A stretch of 56,322 nt of DNA from Thiocapsa sp. (GTDB lineage: Bacteria; Pseudomonadota; Gammaproteobacteria; Chromatiales; Chromatiaceae). Positions within the stretch are counted from its first letter, which is position 1; every line of letters starts with the position of its first letter. Shown in pieces: positions 25,397-33,575 of this stretch. Under the pieces are notes generated by a model, which saw only the letters and a list, made by a program, of their open reading frames with translations, ran no database searches and was not told where the DNA came from. The translations under genes and the position numbers were made by a program. Where the stretch lies: assembly GCF_022340925.1 (NCBI RefSeq), contig NZ_JAJDNA010000097.1:1-56322 (forward strand). The letters run 5' to 3'.

Positions 25397-25724
25397 GCGG
25401 CCCGCCCGGCGCTCGGGGCGATCCGGCTTGTTCCTCCAACGCCGGAGCGGCCGCGGTCCCGGCCTTCATGGCTCGCATGCGCGATCCGTTTTCAGCAACG
25501 GCCGGAGAGCCTCCCGACCGGATCGACTCGCCGTTCTCGCCCTTCCACACTCCCCGCCATCGCCTCGTTGTCCAGGGCTTAGATTGCGTACGGCGCTACT
25601 TGCTACCAGCCGATCGACTTGACACAAGCCGCACCGAACGCTAGTGTGCTCTATGCGAAGACTTTGAAATCACTATCCTTTATGCGTCAGTGGGATCGCG
25701 CATCGAGCGAAGAGGATACGCGAC
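25397..25724. other. Intergenic region before cfa
   Basis: These 328 bases contain no recognised gene. They hold the cfa promoter (25619-25647), a 5' leader of roughly 70 bases and a GAGGA ribosome binding site shortly before the ATG at 25725. Confidence 0.6.
25619..25647 (+). promoter_or_regulatory. cfa promoter, sigma-70 type
   Basis: A consensus -35 TTGACA (25619-25624) is followed after exactly 17 bases by TAGTGT (25642-25647). It is the only well-spaced pair I found in the region upstream of cfa. Confidence 0.65.
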
Positions 25725-27098
25725 ATGAAGTCTAACAGGCACCCTTTAGTAGACGGGACGCTGTCGGGAGAGCAGGAGACGTGGGCCGGACCCCGTCACG
25801 TGACGCCGGTCGAGACGTGGCTGCTCAATCGCCTGATGGGCCTTCTGGGTGACCCGGCGGTGAGCGTCCTCTGTTGGGACGGCCGGGAGCATTACCGCTG
25901 TCCCCATAGCCAGCCCGTCGCCCGCATGCGCTTCTTGGACCGCGCCACCTTCTGGCGCCTGCTCACCAACCCGAACCTGCACTTCGGCGACAGCTTCAGC
26001 GCAGGGCGCATCAAGATCGAGGGCGACCTGGTCGCGTTTATCGAGGCAGTGTATGAGGCCAAGGTCAAGCGGACCCGGCCCGGCGTCCTGCAGAGGTTCC
26101 TCAAACGGGGTTTGGTGCGCCCGCAGCGCAACAGCCTCTCGGGCTCCCGGGACAACATTCACCACCACTACGACCTAGGCAACGAGTTCTATCGTCTCTG
26201 GCTCGACGACGAAATGGCCTACACCTGCGCCTATTTCGCCGAGCCGGACATGACGCTCGAGCAGGCTCAAGCCGCCAAGCTGGACTACATCGCCCGCAAG
26301 CTCCAACTCGAGCCCGGCGACCAGGTGGTCGAGGCCGGGTGCGGTTGGGGCGGGTTGGCGCGGCATTTCGCCCGACACTACGGGGTTAGGGTGCGGGCCT
26401 ACAACATCTCGCCTTCACAGATCGCGTATGCCCGGGAACGGGCGAAGTCTGAGGGACTGGATGACCGGATCGAGTACATCGAGGACGACTACAGGAACAT
26501 CCAGGGGGCCTACGACGCGTTCGTCTCGGTCGGCATGCTCGAGCACGTGGGCGCTGAGAACTACGCGACCTTGGGACGCGTGATCGACCGTGTCCTGACG
26601 GATGATGGACGCGGCCTCATCCACTCGATCGGTCAGATCCGTCCGGAGCCCACCAGTGCCTGGACCGAGAAGCGCATCTTTCCCGGGGCCTATCCCCCCG
26701 CCCTGAGTGAGATGATGGCCATCTTCGAGGATCCCGGGTTTTCAGTGGTGGACGTCGAGAACATCCGACTTCACTACGCAAAGACGGTCGAGCATTGGCT
26801 GGAGCGTTACCAGGGGCACGAACAAGACGTGCGGGAGATGTTCGACGACTTCTTCGTGCGTGCCTGGCGTCTCTATCTCGCGGCCTCCATCGCCACCTTC
26901 CGGGCTGGCTCCCTGCAGCTCTACCAGGTCGTGTTTTCGCGGCCCGGCAAGAACGACATGGCGTGGACGCGCGCCCACCTCTATCAGGATCAGCCCTCCA
27001 GCAAGGGTCGCGATGCCGCATCGATCTCCTCTTCCGCGGCGAGCCAGTCGTCCACCTCGTGGCCCGGCGCAAAGCCGCGCTTTTCGGCCTTGAAGTAG
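25725..27098 (+). CDS. cfa: Cyclopropane-fatty-acyl-phospholipid synthase
   Basis: The enzyme transfers a methylene group from SAM to unsaturated acyl chains of membrane phospholipids. The 457-residue product has the family segments NIHHHYDLGNEFYRLWLD, MAYTCAYF, motif I VVEAGCGWGGLARHFA, YNISPSQI, VGMLEHVGAENY and KRIFPGAYPP. The catalytic part ends around residue 420 (LQLYQVVFSRPG). The remaining Ser/Ala-rich tail of about 35 residues is unlike the family and is encoded opposite the end of a minus-strand DUF2934 gene. A consensus promoter precedes it. Confidence 0.96.
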   Translation: MKSNRHPLVDGTLSGEQETWAGPRHVTPVETWLLNRLMGLLGDPAVSVLCWDGREHYRCPHSQPVARMRFLDRATFWRLLTNPNLHFGDSFSAGRIKIEGDLVAFIEAVYEAKVKRTRPGVLQRFLKRGLVRPQRNSLSGSRDNIHHHYDLGNEFYRLWLDDEMAYTCAYFAEPDMTLEQAQAAKLDYIARKLQLEPGDQVVEAGCGWGGLARHFARHYGVRVRAYNISPSQIAYARERAKSEGLDDRIEYIEDDYRNIQGAYDAFVSVGMLEHVGAENYATLGRVIDRVLTDDGRGLIHSIGQIRPEPTSAWTEKRIFPGAYPPALSEMMAIFEDPGFSVVDVENIRLHYAKTVEHWLERYQGHEQDVREMFDDFFVRAWRLYLAASIATFRAGSLQLYQVVFSRPGKNDMAWTRAHLYQDQPSSKGRDAASISSSAASQSSTSWPGAKPRFSALK

Positions 27099-27193
27099 GC
27101 GGCCTCACTGATCCGGCGGTGGCGATCCTCGCGCAACCGCGCAAGCGGACCCCACGCCGCCGCATCCATTCGATCACTCGTCGTTATCGTCAT
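26990..27193 (-). CDS. DUF2934 domain protein
   Basis: The 67-residue protein contains a DUF2934-like segment: RRISEAAYFKAEKRGF followed by APGHEVDDWLAAEEEID. The family is small, helical and of unknown function. The ATG at 27193 is preceded by a good GGGGAGA ribosome binding site. It is convergent with cfa and overlaps its 3' end by 109 bases (26990-27098). The resemblance to a known domain argues that this strand, rather than the cfa tail, is under protein-level selection. Confidence 0.8.
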   Translation of the reverse strand: MTITTSDRMDAAAWGPLARLREDRHRRISEAAYFKAEKRGFAPGHEVDDWLAAEEEIDAASRPLLEG

Positions 27194-27474
27194 CTCGATC
27201 TCCCCCAGGCAAGGTAATGGAGGGCTGGGTCCCGAATCGGATGCCTCCGCGAGGTGGGTCCCTGGACCGCGATGCAAGCGACCCCCTCGGCTCGGTTTTC
27301 CCGCCTTCGGGGCCTGACCTATCGACCGCAACCGGTGGTGGGAATGGCTCGATATGTGTGTTTCAGTATAGAACCCTCTATCCGCTCCGCCCCGATCGCG
27401 CCCCATGGATTGCACGAGCAATCATCATTGACGCGATTTAAAATCCACGGAACCCAATGATCCTGGGAGGGCCC

Positions 27475-28449
27475 ATGGCCGGAGCGAGCCTACTCGCACT
27501 CATCGACGATATCGCAACCGTACTCGACGATATCGCCGTCATGACCAAGGTCGCGGCGCGCAAGACCGCCGGCGTGCTTGGGGACGATCTCGCACTGAAC
27601 GCGCAGCAAGTTCTCGGTGTTCGCGCCGAGCGGGAGCTCCCGGTCATCTGGGCGGTCGCCGTCGGATCGCTCAAGAACAAGTTGGCGCTGATCCCGGCGG
27701 CACTGCTGATCAGTGCCGTCGCGCCCTGGGCCATCACGCCCCTGTTGATGCTGGGCGGCGGGTTTCTCTGCTACGAGGGCTTCGAGAAGCTGGCTCATCG
27801 CTTCTTGCATCACACTGCCGATGAACAACGGCATCACACGGAGCTGTCCCACACCCTGGTCGACCCGAGCCTCGACATGGTGAGCTTCGAGAAGGACAAG
27901 ATCCGCGGCGCGATCCGCACCGACTTCGTGCTCTCGGCGGAGATCATCGTCATCACGCTGGGCATTGTCGCCGAGGCGTCGTTGGTCAACCAGCTGGCGG
28001 TCCTTGCGGGCATCGGCCTGTTGATGACGGTCGGCGTCTACGGGCTCGTGGCGGGCATCGTCAAGCTGGACGACGCCGGTATCTATCTGGGTCGGCGTCC
28101 CGGCGATGACCTGTCGGCGCGGCTGCAGCGGCGCCTCGGCGCCTGGCTGCTAGCCGCCGCCCCGCGCCTCATGCGGGCGCTTGCGGTCATCGGGACCGCC
28201 GCGATGTTCCTGGTCGGCGGCGGAATCCTGGTTCATGGGCTACCCGGGGTGCATGACCTCCTGCATCCCTTGAGCCATGCCGCGGCGGCCATCCCAACGA
28301 TCGGGCCGGTGGTCGGGGTGTTGACGCCGCCAGTCTTCAATGCACTGGTCGGCGTCCTGTCCGGGGCGGTCATCCTTGGCACCGTCCGGCTCGGCTCGTT
28401 CCTGTTCCGCGGCCTCCGCTCGCGAAGCAGGGCTTCATCGACCCGCTAA
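27475..28449 (+). CDS. DUF808 family inner-membrane protein (YedI-like)
   Basis: The 324-residue protein matches the DUF808/YedI family throughout: the start MAGASLLALIDDIATVLDDI, then VMTKVAARKTAGVLGDDLA, ERELPVIWAVAVGS, and EGFEKLAHRF. Several hydrophobic segments (about residues 70-100, 155-200, 235-265 and 295-315) indicate an integral membrane protein. The function is unknown. The ATG at 27475 is chosen because GGAGG lies just upstream; an ATG six codons earlier lacks a site. Confidence 0.94.
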   Translation: MAGASLLALIDDIATVLDDIAVMTKVAARKTAGVLGDDLALNAQQVLGVRAERELPVIWAVAVGSLKNKLALIPAALLISAVAPWAITPLLMLGGGFLCYEGFEKLAHRFLHHTADEQRHHTELSHTLVDPSLDMVSFEKDKIRGAIRTDFVLSAEIIVITLGIVAEASLVNQLAVLAGIGLLMTVGVYGLVAGIVKLDDAGIYLGRRPGDDLSARLQRRLGAWLLAAAPRLMRALAVIGTAAMFLVGGGILVHGLPGVHDLLHPLSHAAAAIPTIGPVVGVLTPPVFNALVGVLSGAVILGTVRLGSFLFRGLRSRSRASSTR

Positions 28450-28690
28450 CGAAGCGGAGCTTGGCGGCCATCCGCCTGGACCATCGAGATCACCGGATGC
28501 CCGCATCCGTCCCGAACGTCGTGACGGCCCGACGCTGCGAGGTCAGCGGCGTGCCACCGGGGAGCAGTCGCGGACCCTCCGCGTGGTGGGCTCAGTCGCA
28601 AGGAGCAGTTGAAGGTGCGCCGCGGGCTCGTGCGGCTGCTCACCCTGCCTGTTCACCGAGGAGCCTGTCGGCCTCAGCCCCGACGGGGTC
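28450..28690. other. Intergenic region before the MITE-like element
   Basis: No gene is supported here. The sequence CCGAGGAGCCTGTCGG (ending at 28671) repeats the end sequence of the neighbouring element, so this stretch may contain a second, partial copy of its terminus. Confidence 0.4.
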
Positions 28691-28860
28691 CTAGGCGCCT
28701 GTCGGAGCAGAGGAGGATCGAAGCGAGGGAGTGGGAGAGCGAGGCCATTGCGTTCCGGTTGTGAGGCGCAGAGTGGGGGCTATGTCACGACAAAGCGGGG
28801 CGACATGGACCCTTGTCCCGCTTCCGTAGCCGATTCATCCTACGTCCGACAGGCTCCTAG
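28691..28860. mobile_element. MITE-like element, 170 bp
   Basis: The left end CTAGGCGCCTGTCGGA (28691-28706) and the inverted right end TCCGACAGGCTCCTAG (28845-28860) match in 15 of 16 positions. Both outer edges read CTAG, which could be the target sequence. There is no coding capacity. The right end supplies the TAG stop (28857-28859) of the adjacent ferritin-like gene. It is inferred to be a non-autonomous transposable element; no cognate transposase lies in the window. Confidence 0.55.
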
Positions 28861-29507
28861 GCTGCGGCGGCCAGCCCCTCCGGACCGAGACGCTTCTTCA
28901 GCTCGCTGATGCGCCGGGGGACCGACTGTGGGTGGCTCTGAGCGCCCTTCAGTTGTTCCGCGAAGAGCTCGGTTTCGGCCCTGCCGACCTGTTGGAGCAA
29001 GCGCCCGAAGATGATGTTGACCTCGCCTGCTTCGAGCTCGTTGGTGACCTTGAACGCCTCCTCCAGGGTCATACCCGCGACCCGGTGCTCGATTCGCCGA
29101 AGCTCGTTCAGGGACTCGCGGATCTCCTCGTCGCGCACGCTGGGGACGAAGTCCACCTCGCGGTTCACGGCGACCTGATACAAGCAGGTAAGCATCAGCC
29201 GGCCGTGCTCCATCTCTTCGTCCCTGAGATCGGAAAAGAGCTGAGAGACCTCCCGGTTGGCCTTAAAGCGCTCGGCCATGGCCGCATAGATGTGGGCCAC
29301 ACGAAACTCGAAAAGCGCGGAGAGCTTGTAGGCGTTCCCGATGGCCCCCGGCATGGGCACGCGACGCGCCTGATACTTTTCGGCGATTCGCTGAAGCAGG
29401 GTCTTGTCCTTGCTCCACAGCATCCCGATGAAGACGTCCCAGCCGAACAATTGAATGATTTTGACAGGGTGTTTTAGGCAGAAGGCTCTGTCAATCACGG
29501 CTTGCAT
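28857..29507 (-). CDS. Ferritin-like (rubrerythrin-type) protein
   Basis: The 216-residue protein appears to be a four-helix ferritin-like fold. Likely metal ligands are glutamates in ALFEFRVAHIY, the ExxH pair in DLRDEEMEHGRLM, and glutamates in VTNELEAGEVNIIFG. There is no rubredoxin domain or signal peptide. Such proteins bind di-iron centres and often handle peroxide or iron, but the specific role is unknown. The ATG at 29507 follows a clear GGAGG. The TAG stop lies inside the inverted repeat of a MITE-like element, so the C-terminal end may have been altered by insertion. Confidence 0.8.
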   Translation of the reverse strand: MQAVIDRAFCLKHPVKIIQLFGWDVFIGMLWSKDKTLLQRIAEKYQARRVPMPGAIGNAYKLSALFEFRVAHIYAAMAERFKANREVSQLFSDLRDEEMEHGRLMLTCLYQVAVNREVDFVPSVRDEEIRESLNELRRIEHRVAGMTLEEAFKVTNELEAGEVNIIFGRLLQQVGRAETELFAEQLKGAQSHPQSVPRRISELKKRLGPEGLAAAA

Positions 29508-29664
29508 CAGCGACCTCCGGTATCGGTTCCGATTCGCCCGCCTCGTTCCGGATGCCAACGGCGACGTCGCCCCCGGCACCCGCCCGGACATGCACAAGTG
29601 TACGCGTGTGCCGCGCGCTTTTCCTTGACTGAGGATGATAGCCGATCCCCGCGCAGCGGACCCC

Positions 29665-30126
29665 TCAGGCGGCGTCTGCTGGATCCGGCCCAAGACGCAG
29701 CGGCGCGGGCCTACCCTCAACCCGGAACCTTCGGTAATCGGCCAGCACGAGCGCATGGTCGAAGGCGAGCCGGTCGGGGAGCCTGTCCGGAAGAAACTCC
29801 CGCAAGGCACGGGCATCATCCATCGCCCGCGGCTCACCCCGGGCCTCAGCCACGTAGACCGCGGTGATCGTGTGGCCACGGGCATCCCGGGCCGGATCCG
29901 AATAGATGCCGAGCAAGGCGCGCAAGGTGACGACGAGTCCGGTTTCCTCCCGGGCCTCGCGGACCGCGGCCTGCTCCAAGCGCTCACCGACGTCGACGAA
30001 GCCACCCGGGATGGCCCAGCCGAAGGGCGGATTGAGTCGCTCGATCAGGACGATCGGCCGCTCGGGGCGGTCCACCAGCTCGATGATGACGTCCGCGGCA
30101 AGCAACGGAGTGACGGGAGCGGCCAT
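29665..30126 (-). CDS. Nudix hydrolase
   Basis: The 153-residue protein has a complete Nudix box, [24 protein letters not shown], with the REAREETG core. It resembles the ADP-ribose pyrophosphatase or NADH/8-oxo-dGTP groups, but the substrate cannot be assigned. WAIPGGFVD and the preceding [11 protein letters not shown] are typical of small housecleaning enzymes. The ATG at 30126 follows AGGA. The gene seems to be transcribed alone. Confidence 0.92.
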   Translation of the reverse strand: MAAPVTPLLAADVIIELVDRPERPIVLIERLNPPFGWAIPGGFVDVGERLEQAAVREAREETGLVVTLRALLGIYSDPARDARGHTITAVYVAEARGEPRAMDDARALREFLPDRLPDRLAFDHALVLADYRRFRVEGRPAPLRLGPDPADAA

Positions 30127-30571
30127 GGGCAGTCTTCCTCGCGGTCGGGATGCGACCAATGTACCCGTTCACGCGGGATTGGACCATTGAGGTGAGATCA
30201 CCGAGGCGCCGCCGGCTCGCTGCCTGAGTCGCGCCGGTCAGGATTCGAGCAGAGTGGACGCAATCCAGCCCTGCCCGCGGCTCAGGGCCTGTTGACAATC
30301 ACCGTTCGCGGTCTGACGGCCGCCCTTTTCCGCGCTGGCGGCGTTGCGGCTCGTCGCAATAGAGCCGACTATGCCTCCTCGCCGCGCCTTTCCAGCGCGA
30401 CACATTGCTCGCCGTCAGCCTCGCTCAGATGAATGTCAACGGGGCGATCCAAGCGGGAACCTCAGTGAATGGGACCTGCAGAGGGGCTAAGTCCGCGAAG
30501 CTGATAAGGATCAATGCTGAATCACGTCGAAGGGATTACCGTCGCCAACACGGCCTGTCACGGAGATCCCG
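30127..30571. other. Nudix-dioxygenase intergenic region
   Basis: This 445-base divergent region carries no supported gene. It contains an inverted-repeat element (30291-30440) and the leader of the dioxygenase gene. Confidence 0.5.
30291..30440. repeat. Imperfect inverted-repeat element, about 150 bp
   Basis: GTTGACAATC at 30291-30300 is matched at nine of ten positions by the inverted GAATGTCAAC at 30431-30440. The left end is preceded by GGGCCT, giving GGGCCTGTTGACA, a form common at ends of small insertion sequences. No coding capacity is evident. A MITE is the likely identity, with low certainty. Confidence 0.35.
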
Positions 30572-31444
30572 GTGAGGCATCCTTTCGACCTTGAGGACGA
30601 GCCCGCTTACCAGCGCTGGCGTGCCGAAAAACTCGCAAGGGCGCCGACCGATCTCGCCGAGCTCCTCGTGGAGATCGGCGATCCGCGTCGCTTGACCGAT
30701 GCCGAGAACAGGGCGATTCTCGAACGCTGTCGCCGCGCGAACATGGCAATCTATGCGGGACCCACGGGCGACGACCCCGACAAGGCCATCCCCAGCGCAC
30801 TCGGCGCACGTCTCGGACTGCGTCGACTCGACCGCAACCGCGGTGCCGACCAGGACGCCATCACCTCGCTGACCATTCAGACCGACGCCAGGCATCGCGA
30901 CTACATCCCCTACTCGAACCGTCCCATCGCCTGGCACACCGATGGCTACTACAACGTGCCCGAGCGCCAGATCCACGCCCTGCTTCTCCATTGCGTGCTG
31001 CCCGCCGCGGAAGGCGGGGCGAACGCGCTGCTCGACCATGAGATCGCCTATATCCTGGTCCGCGATCAGGATCCGGCCCATATTCGAGCCTTGATGCAAC
31101 CGACCTGCATGACCATCCCGGCCAACTTAGTCGACGGTGACGAAATACGCCCCGAGCAGAGCGGGCCTGTCTTTTCCGTCGGCCCGAACGCGCGCCTGCA
31201 CATGCGCTATACCCACCGCAGCCGCAACGTCGTCTGGCACGACGACCCGTCGACGGCAGCTGCTGTCGCCTGTCTGAAACAGGTCCTGGAGACATGCTCG
31301 CCCTGGCATTTCATTGGCTGCCTCGAGTCCGGCTGGGGCCTGATCTCCAATAACGTCCTGCACACCCGCACCGGGTTCACGGACGGTCCCAAGCCCCGTC
31401 TTCTCTATCGCGCACGCTACTACGACCGGATCGCCGGAACCTGA
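30572..31444 (+). CDS. TauD/TfdA-family Fe(II)/2-oxoglutarate dioxygenase
   Basis: The 290-residue protein has the facial triad expected of this family: H122 and D124 in AWHTDGYYN, and H264 in NNVLHTRTGF. A downstream arginine in PRLLYRARYY may bind 2-oxoglutarate. The substrate is unknown. It is not next to sulfonate, phosphonate or other transport genes, so context gives no hint. The GTG start at 30572 is preceded by GGAG. Confidence 0.86.
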   Translation: MRHPFDLEDEPAYQRWRAEKLARAPTDLAELLVEIGDPRRLTDAENRAILERCRRANMAIYAGPTGDDPDKAIPSALGARLGLRRLDRNRGADQDAITSLTIQTDARHRDYIPYSNRPIAWHTDGYYNVPERQIHALLLHCVLPAAEGGANALLDHEIAYILVRDQDPAHIRALMQPTCMTIPANLVDGDEIRPEQSGPVFSVGPNARLHMRYTHRSRNVVWHDDPSTAAAVACLKQVLETCSPWHFIGCLESGWGLISNNVLHTRTGFTDGPKPRLLYRARYYDRIAGT

Positions 31445-31525
31445 AGGGCCCAGGATCCCCCATCGACGCGCGCAGACGGACGCGAGCACGTCGCTCGGCT
31501 TCCGCGAGTCGGGCTGGTCATCCTG

Positions 31526-32398
31526 CTACTCGCTTCTCGTCGCATCGACGTAGCGGTCGCGGGCGGCCTTGGCGCGCTCGAAGATGGCGAGCAAACGCTC
31601 GCCATCGGCGCGTCGGATGCTCTCGGCGAGATCCGCCATCTCGATCCCGAATCGCGCGAGCATGGCGCTGAGTGCCTCGCGGTTGGCGAGACAGATGTCA
31701 CGCCACATCACGGGGCTGCTGGAGGCAATCCGGGTGAAATCCCGGAAGCCGCCGGCGGCGTAGCGAAAGATCTCATCGTTCTCGCGCATCCGCGCCAGCG
31801 CATCGACCAGTCCGAAGGCGAGCATGTGCGGGAGATGACTGGTGGCGGCGAGCACCTCGTCGTGATGGGCGACGGACATGCAGGTGACCTCGGCGCCGCA
31901 GGTCTCCCACATGGCGGTGACCCGCGCGACGGCGTCCGGGGCCGTCTCCGGCAAGGGCGTCAGGATCACCCTGCGGTTGCGATAAAGCTCGGCGAAGGAG
32001 GCCTCCACGCCGCTGTGCTCGGTCCCGGCGATCGGATGCCCCGGGACCAGGCGAAGCGGGGTGCAGCCGAAGACGCCGATCGCATCGGCGACCACACTCC
32101 CCTTGACGCTCCCCCCATCGGTCACCACCGCCAGGGGGTCGAGCCGATCGCGGATCGCCTCCAAGACACCGCGCATGGCGCCGAGCGGGACGGCGATGAA
32201 CACCATGTCGGCACCGGCGACCGCCTCGCCGGGATCCTGGCTCAGCTCATCGATCACGCCCAGATCGCGAGCGCGCTCGAGATTGGCGAGACCACGACCG
32301 CAGCCGATGACCTGGTCCACCGCCTCGGCCGCGCGCAGCGCCCGCGCCAATGAGCCCCCGATCAGACCGACCCCGACGATGGCAAGGCGTTGGATCAT
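31526..32398 (-). CDS. tyrA: Prephenate/arogenate dehydrogenase
   Basis: TyrA oxidatively decarboxylates prephenate (or arogenate) on the way to tyrosine. The 290-residue monofunctional enzyme has the dinucleotide-binding GVGLIGGSLA at residues 8-17, TDGGSVKG, VPGHPIAGTEHSG and the HLPHMLAF helix. There is no chorismate mutase or ACT domain. It is the last gene of the serine/aromatic cluster, and its ATG overlaps the hisC stop by four bases. The aroA gene that often follows in other genomes is not present here. Confidence 0.95.
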   Translation of the reverse strand: MIQRLAIVGVGLIGGSLARALRAAEAVDQVIGCGRGLANLERARDLGVIDELSQDPGEAVAGADMVFIAVPLGAMRGVLEAIRDRLDPLAVVTDGGSVKGSVVADAIGVFGCTPLRLVPGHPIAGTEHSGVEASFAELYRNRRVILTPLPETAPDAVARVTAMWETCGAEVTCMSVAHHDEVLAATSHLPHMLAFGLVDALARMRENDEIFRYAAGGFRDFTRIASSSPVMWRDICLANREALSAMLARFGIEMADLAESIRRADGERLLAIFERAKAARDRYVDATRSE

Positions 32399-33507
32399 GG
32401 CGCAAGGATATCCTCGAGCGCGGCGATCAAGCGCGCATTCTCCTCTTCCAGACCGATACTGATGCGCAAGTGATTCGGGAGCCCGTAGTTGGCAACGGGC
32501 CGCACGATGACGCCGCGACGCAGCAGGTCATGGTGGACCGGCCCGGCTGGTCGGCCGACATCGACCGTGACGAAGTTGCCGACCGATGGGATAGAGTCGA
32601 GCCCCATCCGTTGAAACGCCTCGGTCAACTGGCGCATGCCCGAGCGGTTCAGCTCGACCGAGGCCCGCACGTGCTCCCGGTCACCGATGGCCGCGGCCGC
32701 GGCGGCCTGCGCCAGGGCGTTGACATTAAAGGGCTGGCGCACCCGGTTCAGGAGCTCGCCGACGCGCGGGTCGCTGAGCCCGTAGCCTACCCTGAGGGCC
32801 GCGAGCCCATGGGCCTTGGAAAAGGTCCGGGTCACGATGAGGTTGGGGAAGCCTTCGAGCCAGCGGGTCGCATCCGGAAAGTCGGGCTCGCCGACATACT
32901 CGGTATAGGCCTCATCGACGACCACCATACAGGTCCGCGGCAGTGATCCGACAAAGGACTTGAGCGGCTCTGCGGCGAGCCAGGTCCCCGTAGGGTTATT
33001 CGGGTTGGCGATCCAGACGACGCGGGTCCTGTCCGTCACCAGGCCGGCCATGGCGTCGAGATCGTGCCCGTAGTCACGCGCCTTCGCGACACGCGCGGTC
33101 GCCCCGACTGCCCGGGTCGAGATGGCATAGACGGCAAAGGCATGTTCGGAGAAGACCGACTCGACGCCCGGACAAAGAAAGGTCCGGGCGACCAGATCCA
33201 ATACGTCGTTCGATCCATTGCCGATCGTGATCGCGCTCTGCGCGATGCCGTGATGCTCGCCGAGAACACGCCTCAGCTCATAGCCGCCGCCATCCGGATA
33301 CCGGCCGATCTCACCCAGCACAGCCGCGATCGCCTTGCGGGCCTTGGGGCCCGGCCCAAGCGGGTTCTCGTTGGAGGCGAGCTTGACCGCATCGCGGATG
33401 CCGAGATCGCGCTCCAGCTCCGAGACCGGCTTGCCGGGAACATAGGGGGTGAGTGCGGGGATTCCGGGCGCGGTGAGGTGGATAAATGGGTTGGTTTGGG
33501 TGGTCAT
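32395..33507 (-). CDS. hisC: Histidinol-phosphate/aromatic aminotransferase
   Basis: The 370-residue PLP enzyme is of the HisC family, with KLASNENPLGPGP, IGNGSNDVLDL, NPNNPTGTWL, VVDEAYTEY, and the PLP lysine in TRTFSKAHGLAALRVGYG. Located between pheA and tyrA, it is probably the HisC2-type copy that also transaminates prephenate, phenylpyruvate or hydroxyphenylpyruvate. The ATG at 33507 (MTTQTNPFIHL) fits the family; upstream codons do not. Confidence 0.95.
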   Translation of the reverse strand: MTTQTNPFIHLTAPGIPALTPYVPGKPVSELERDLGIRDAVKLASNENPLGPGPKARKAIAAVLGEIGRYPDGGGYELRRVLGEHHGIAQSAITIGNGSNDVLDLVARTFLCPGVESVFSEHAFAVYAISTRAVGATARVAKARDYGHDLDAMAGLVTDRTRVVWIANPNNPTGTWLAAEPLKSFVGSLPRTCMVVVDEAYTEYVGEPDFPDATRWLEGFPNLIVTRTFSKAHGLAALRVGYGLSDPRVGELLNRVRQPFNVNALAQAAAAAAIGDREHVRASVELNRSGMRQLTEAFQRMGLDSIPSVGNFVTVDVGRPAGPVHHDLLRRGVIVRPVANYGLPNHLRISIGLEEENARLIAALEDILAP

Positions 33508-33575
33508 GTCTATGGACTTGGCTTCAAGCCTGCGGGTTCGACGGTCGCACAGGCCAGGCGAGCGCCATGAGAATG

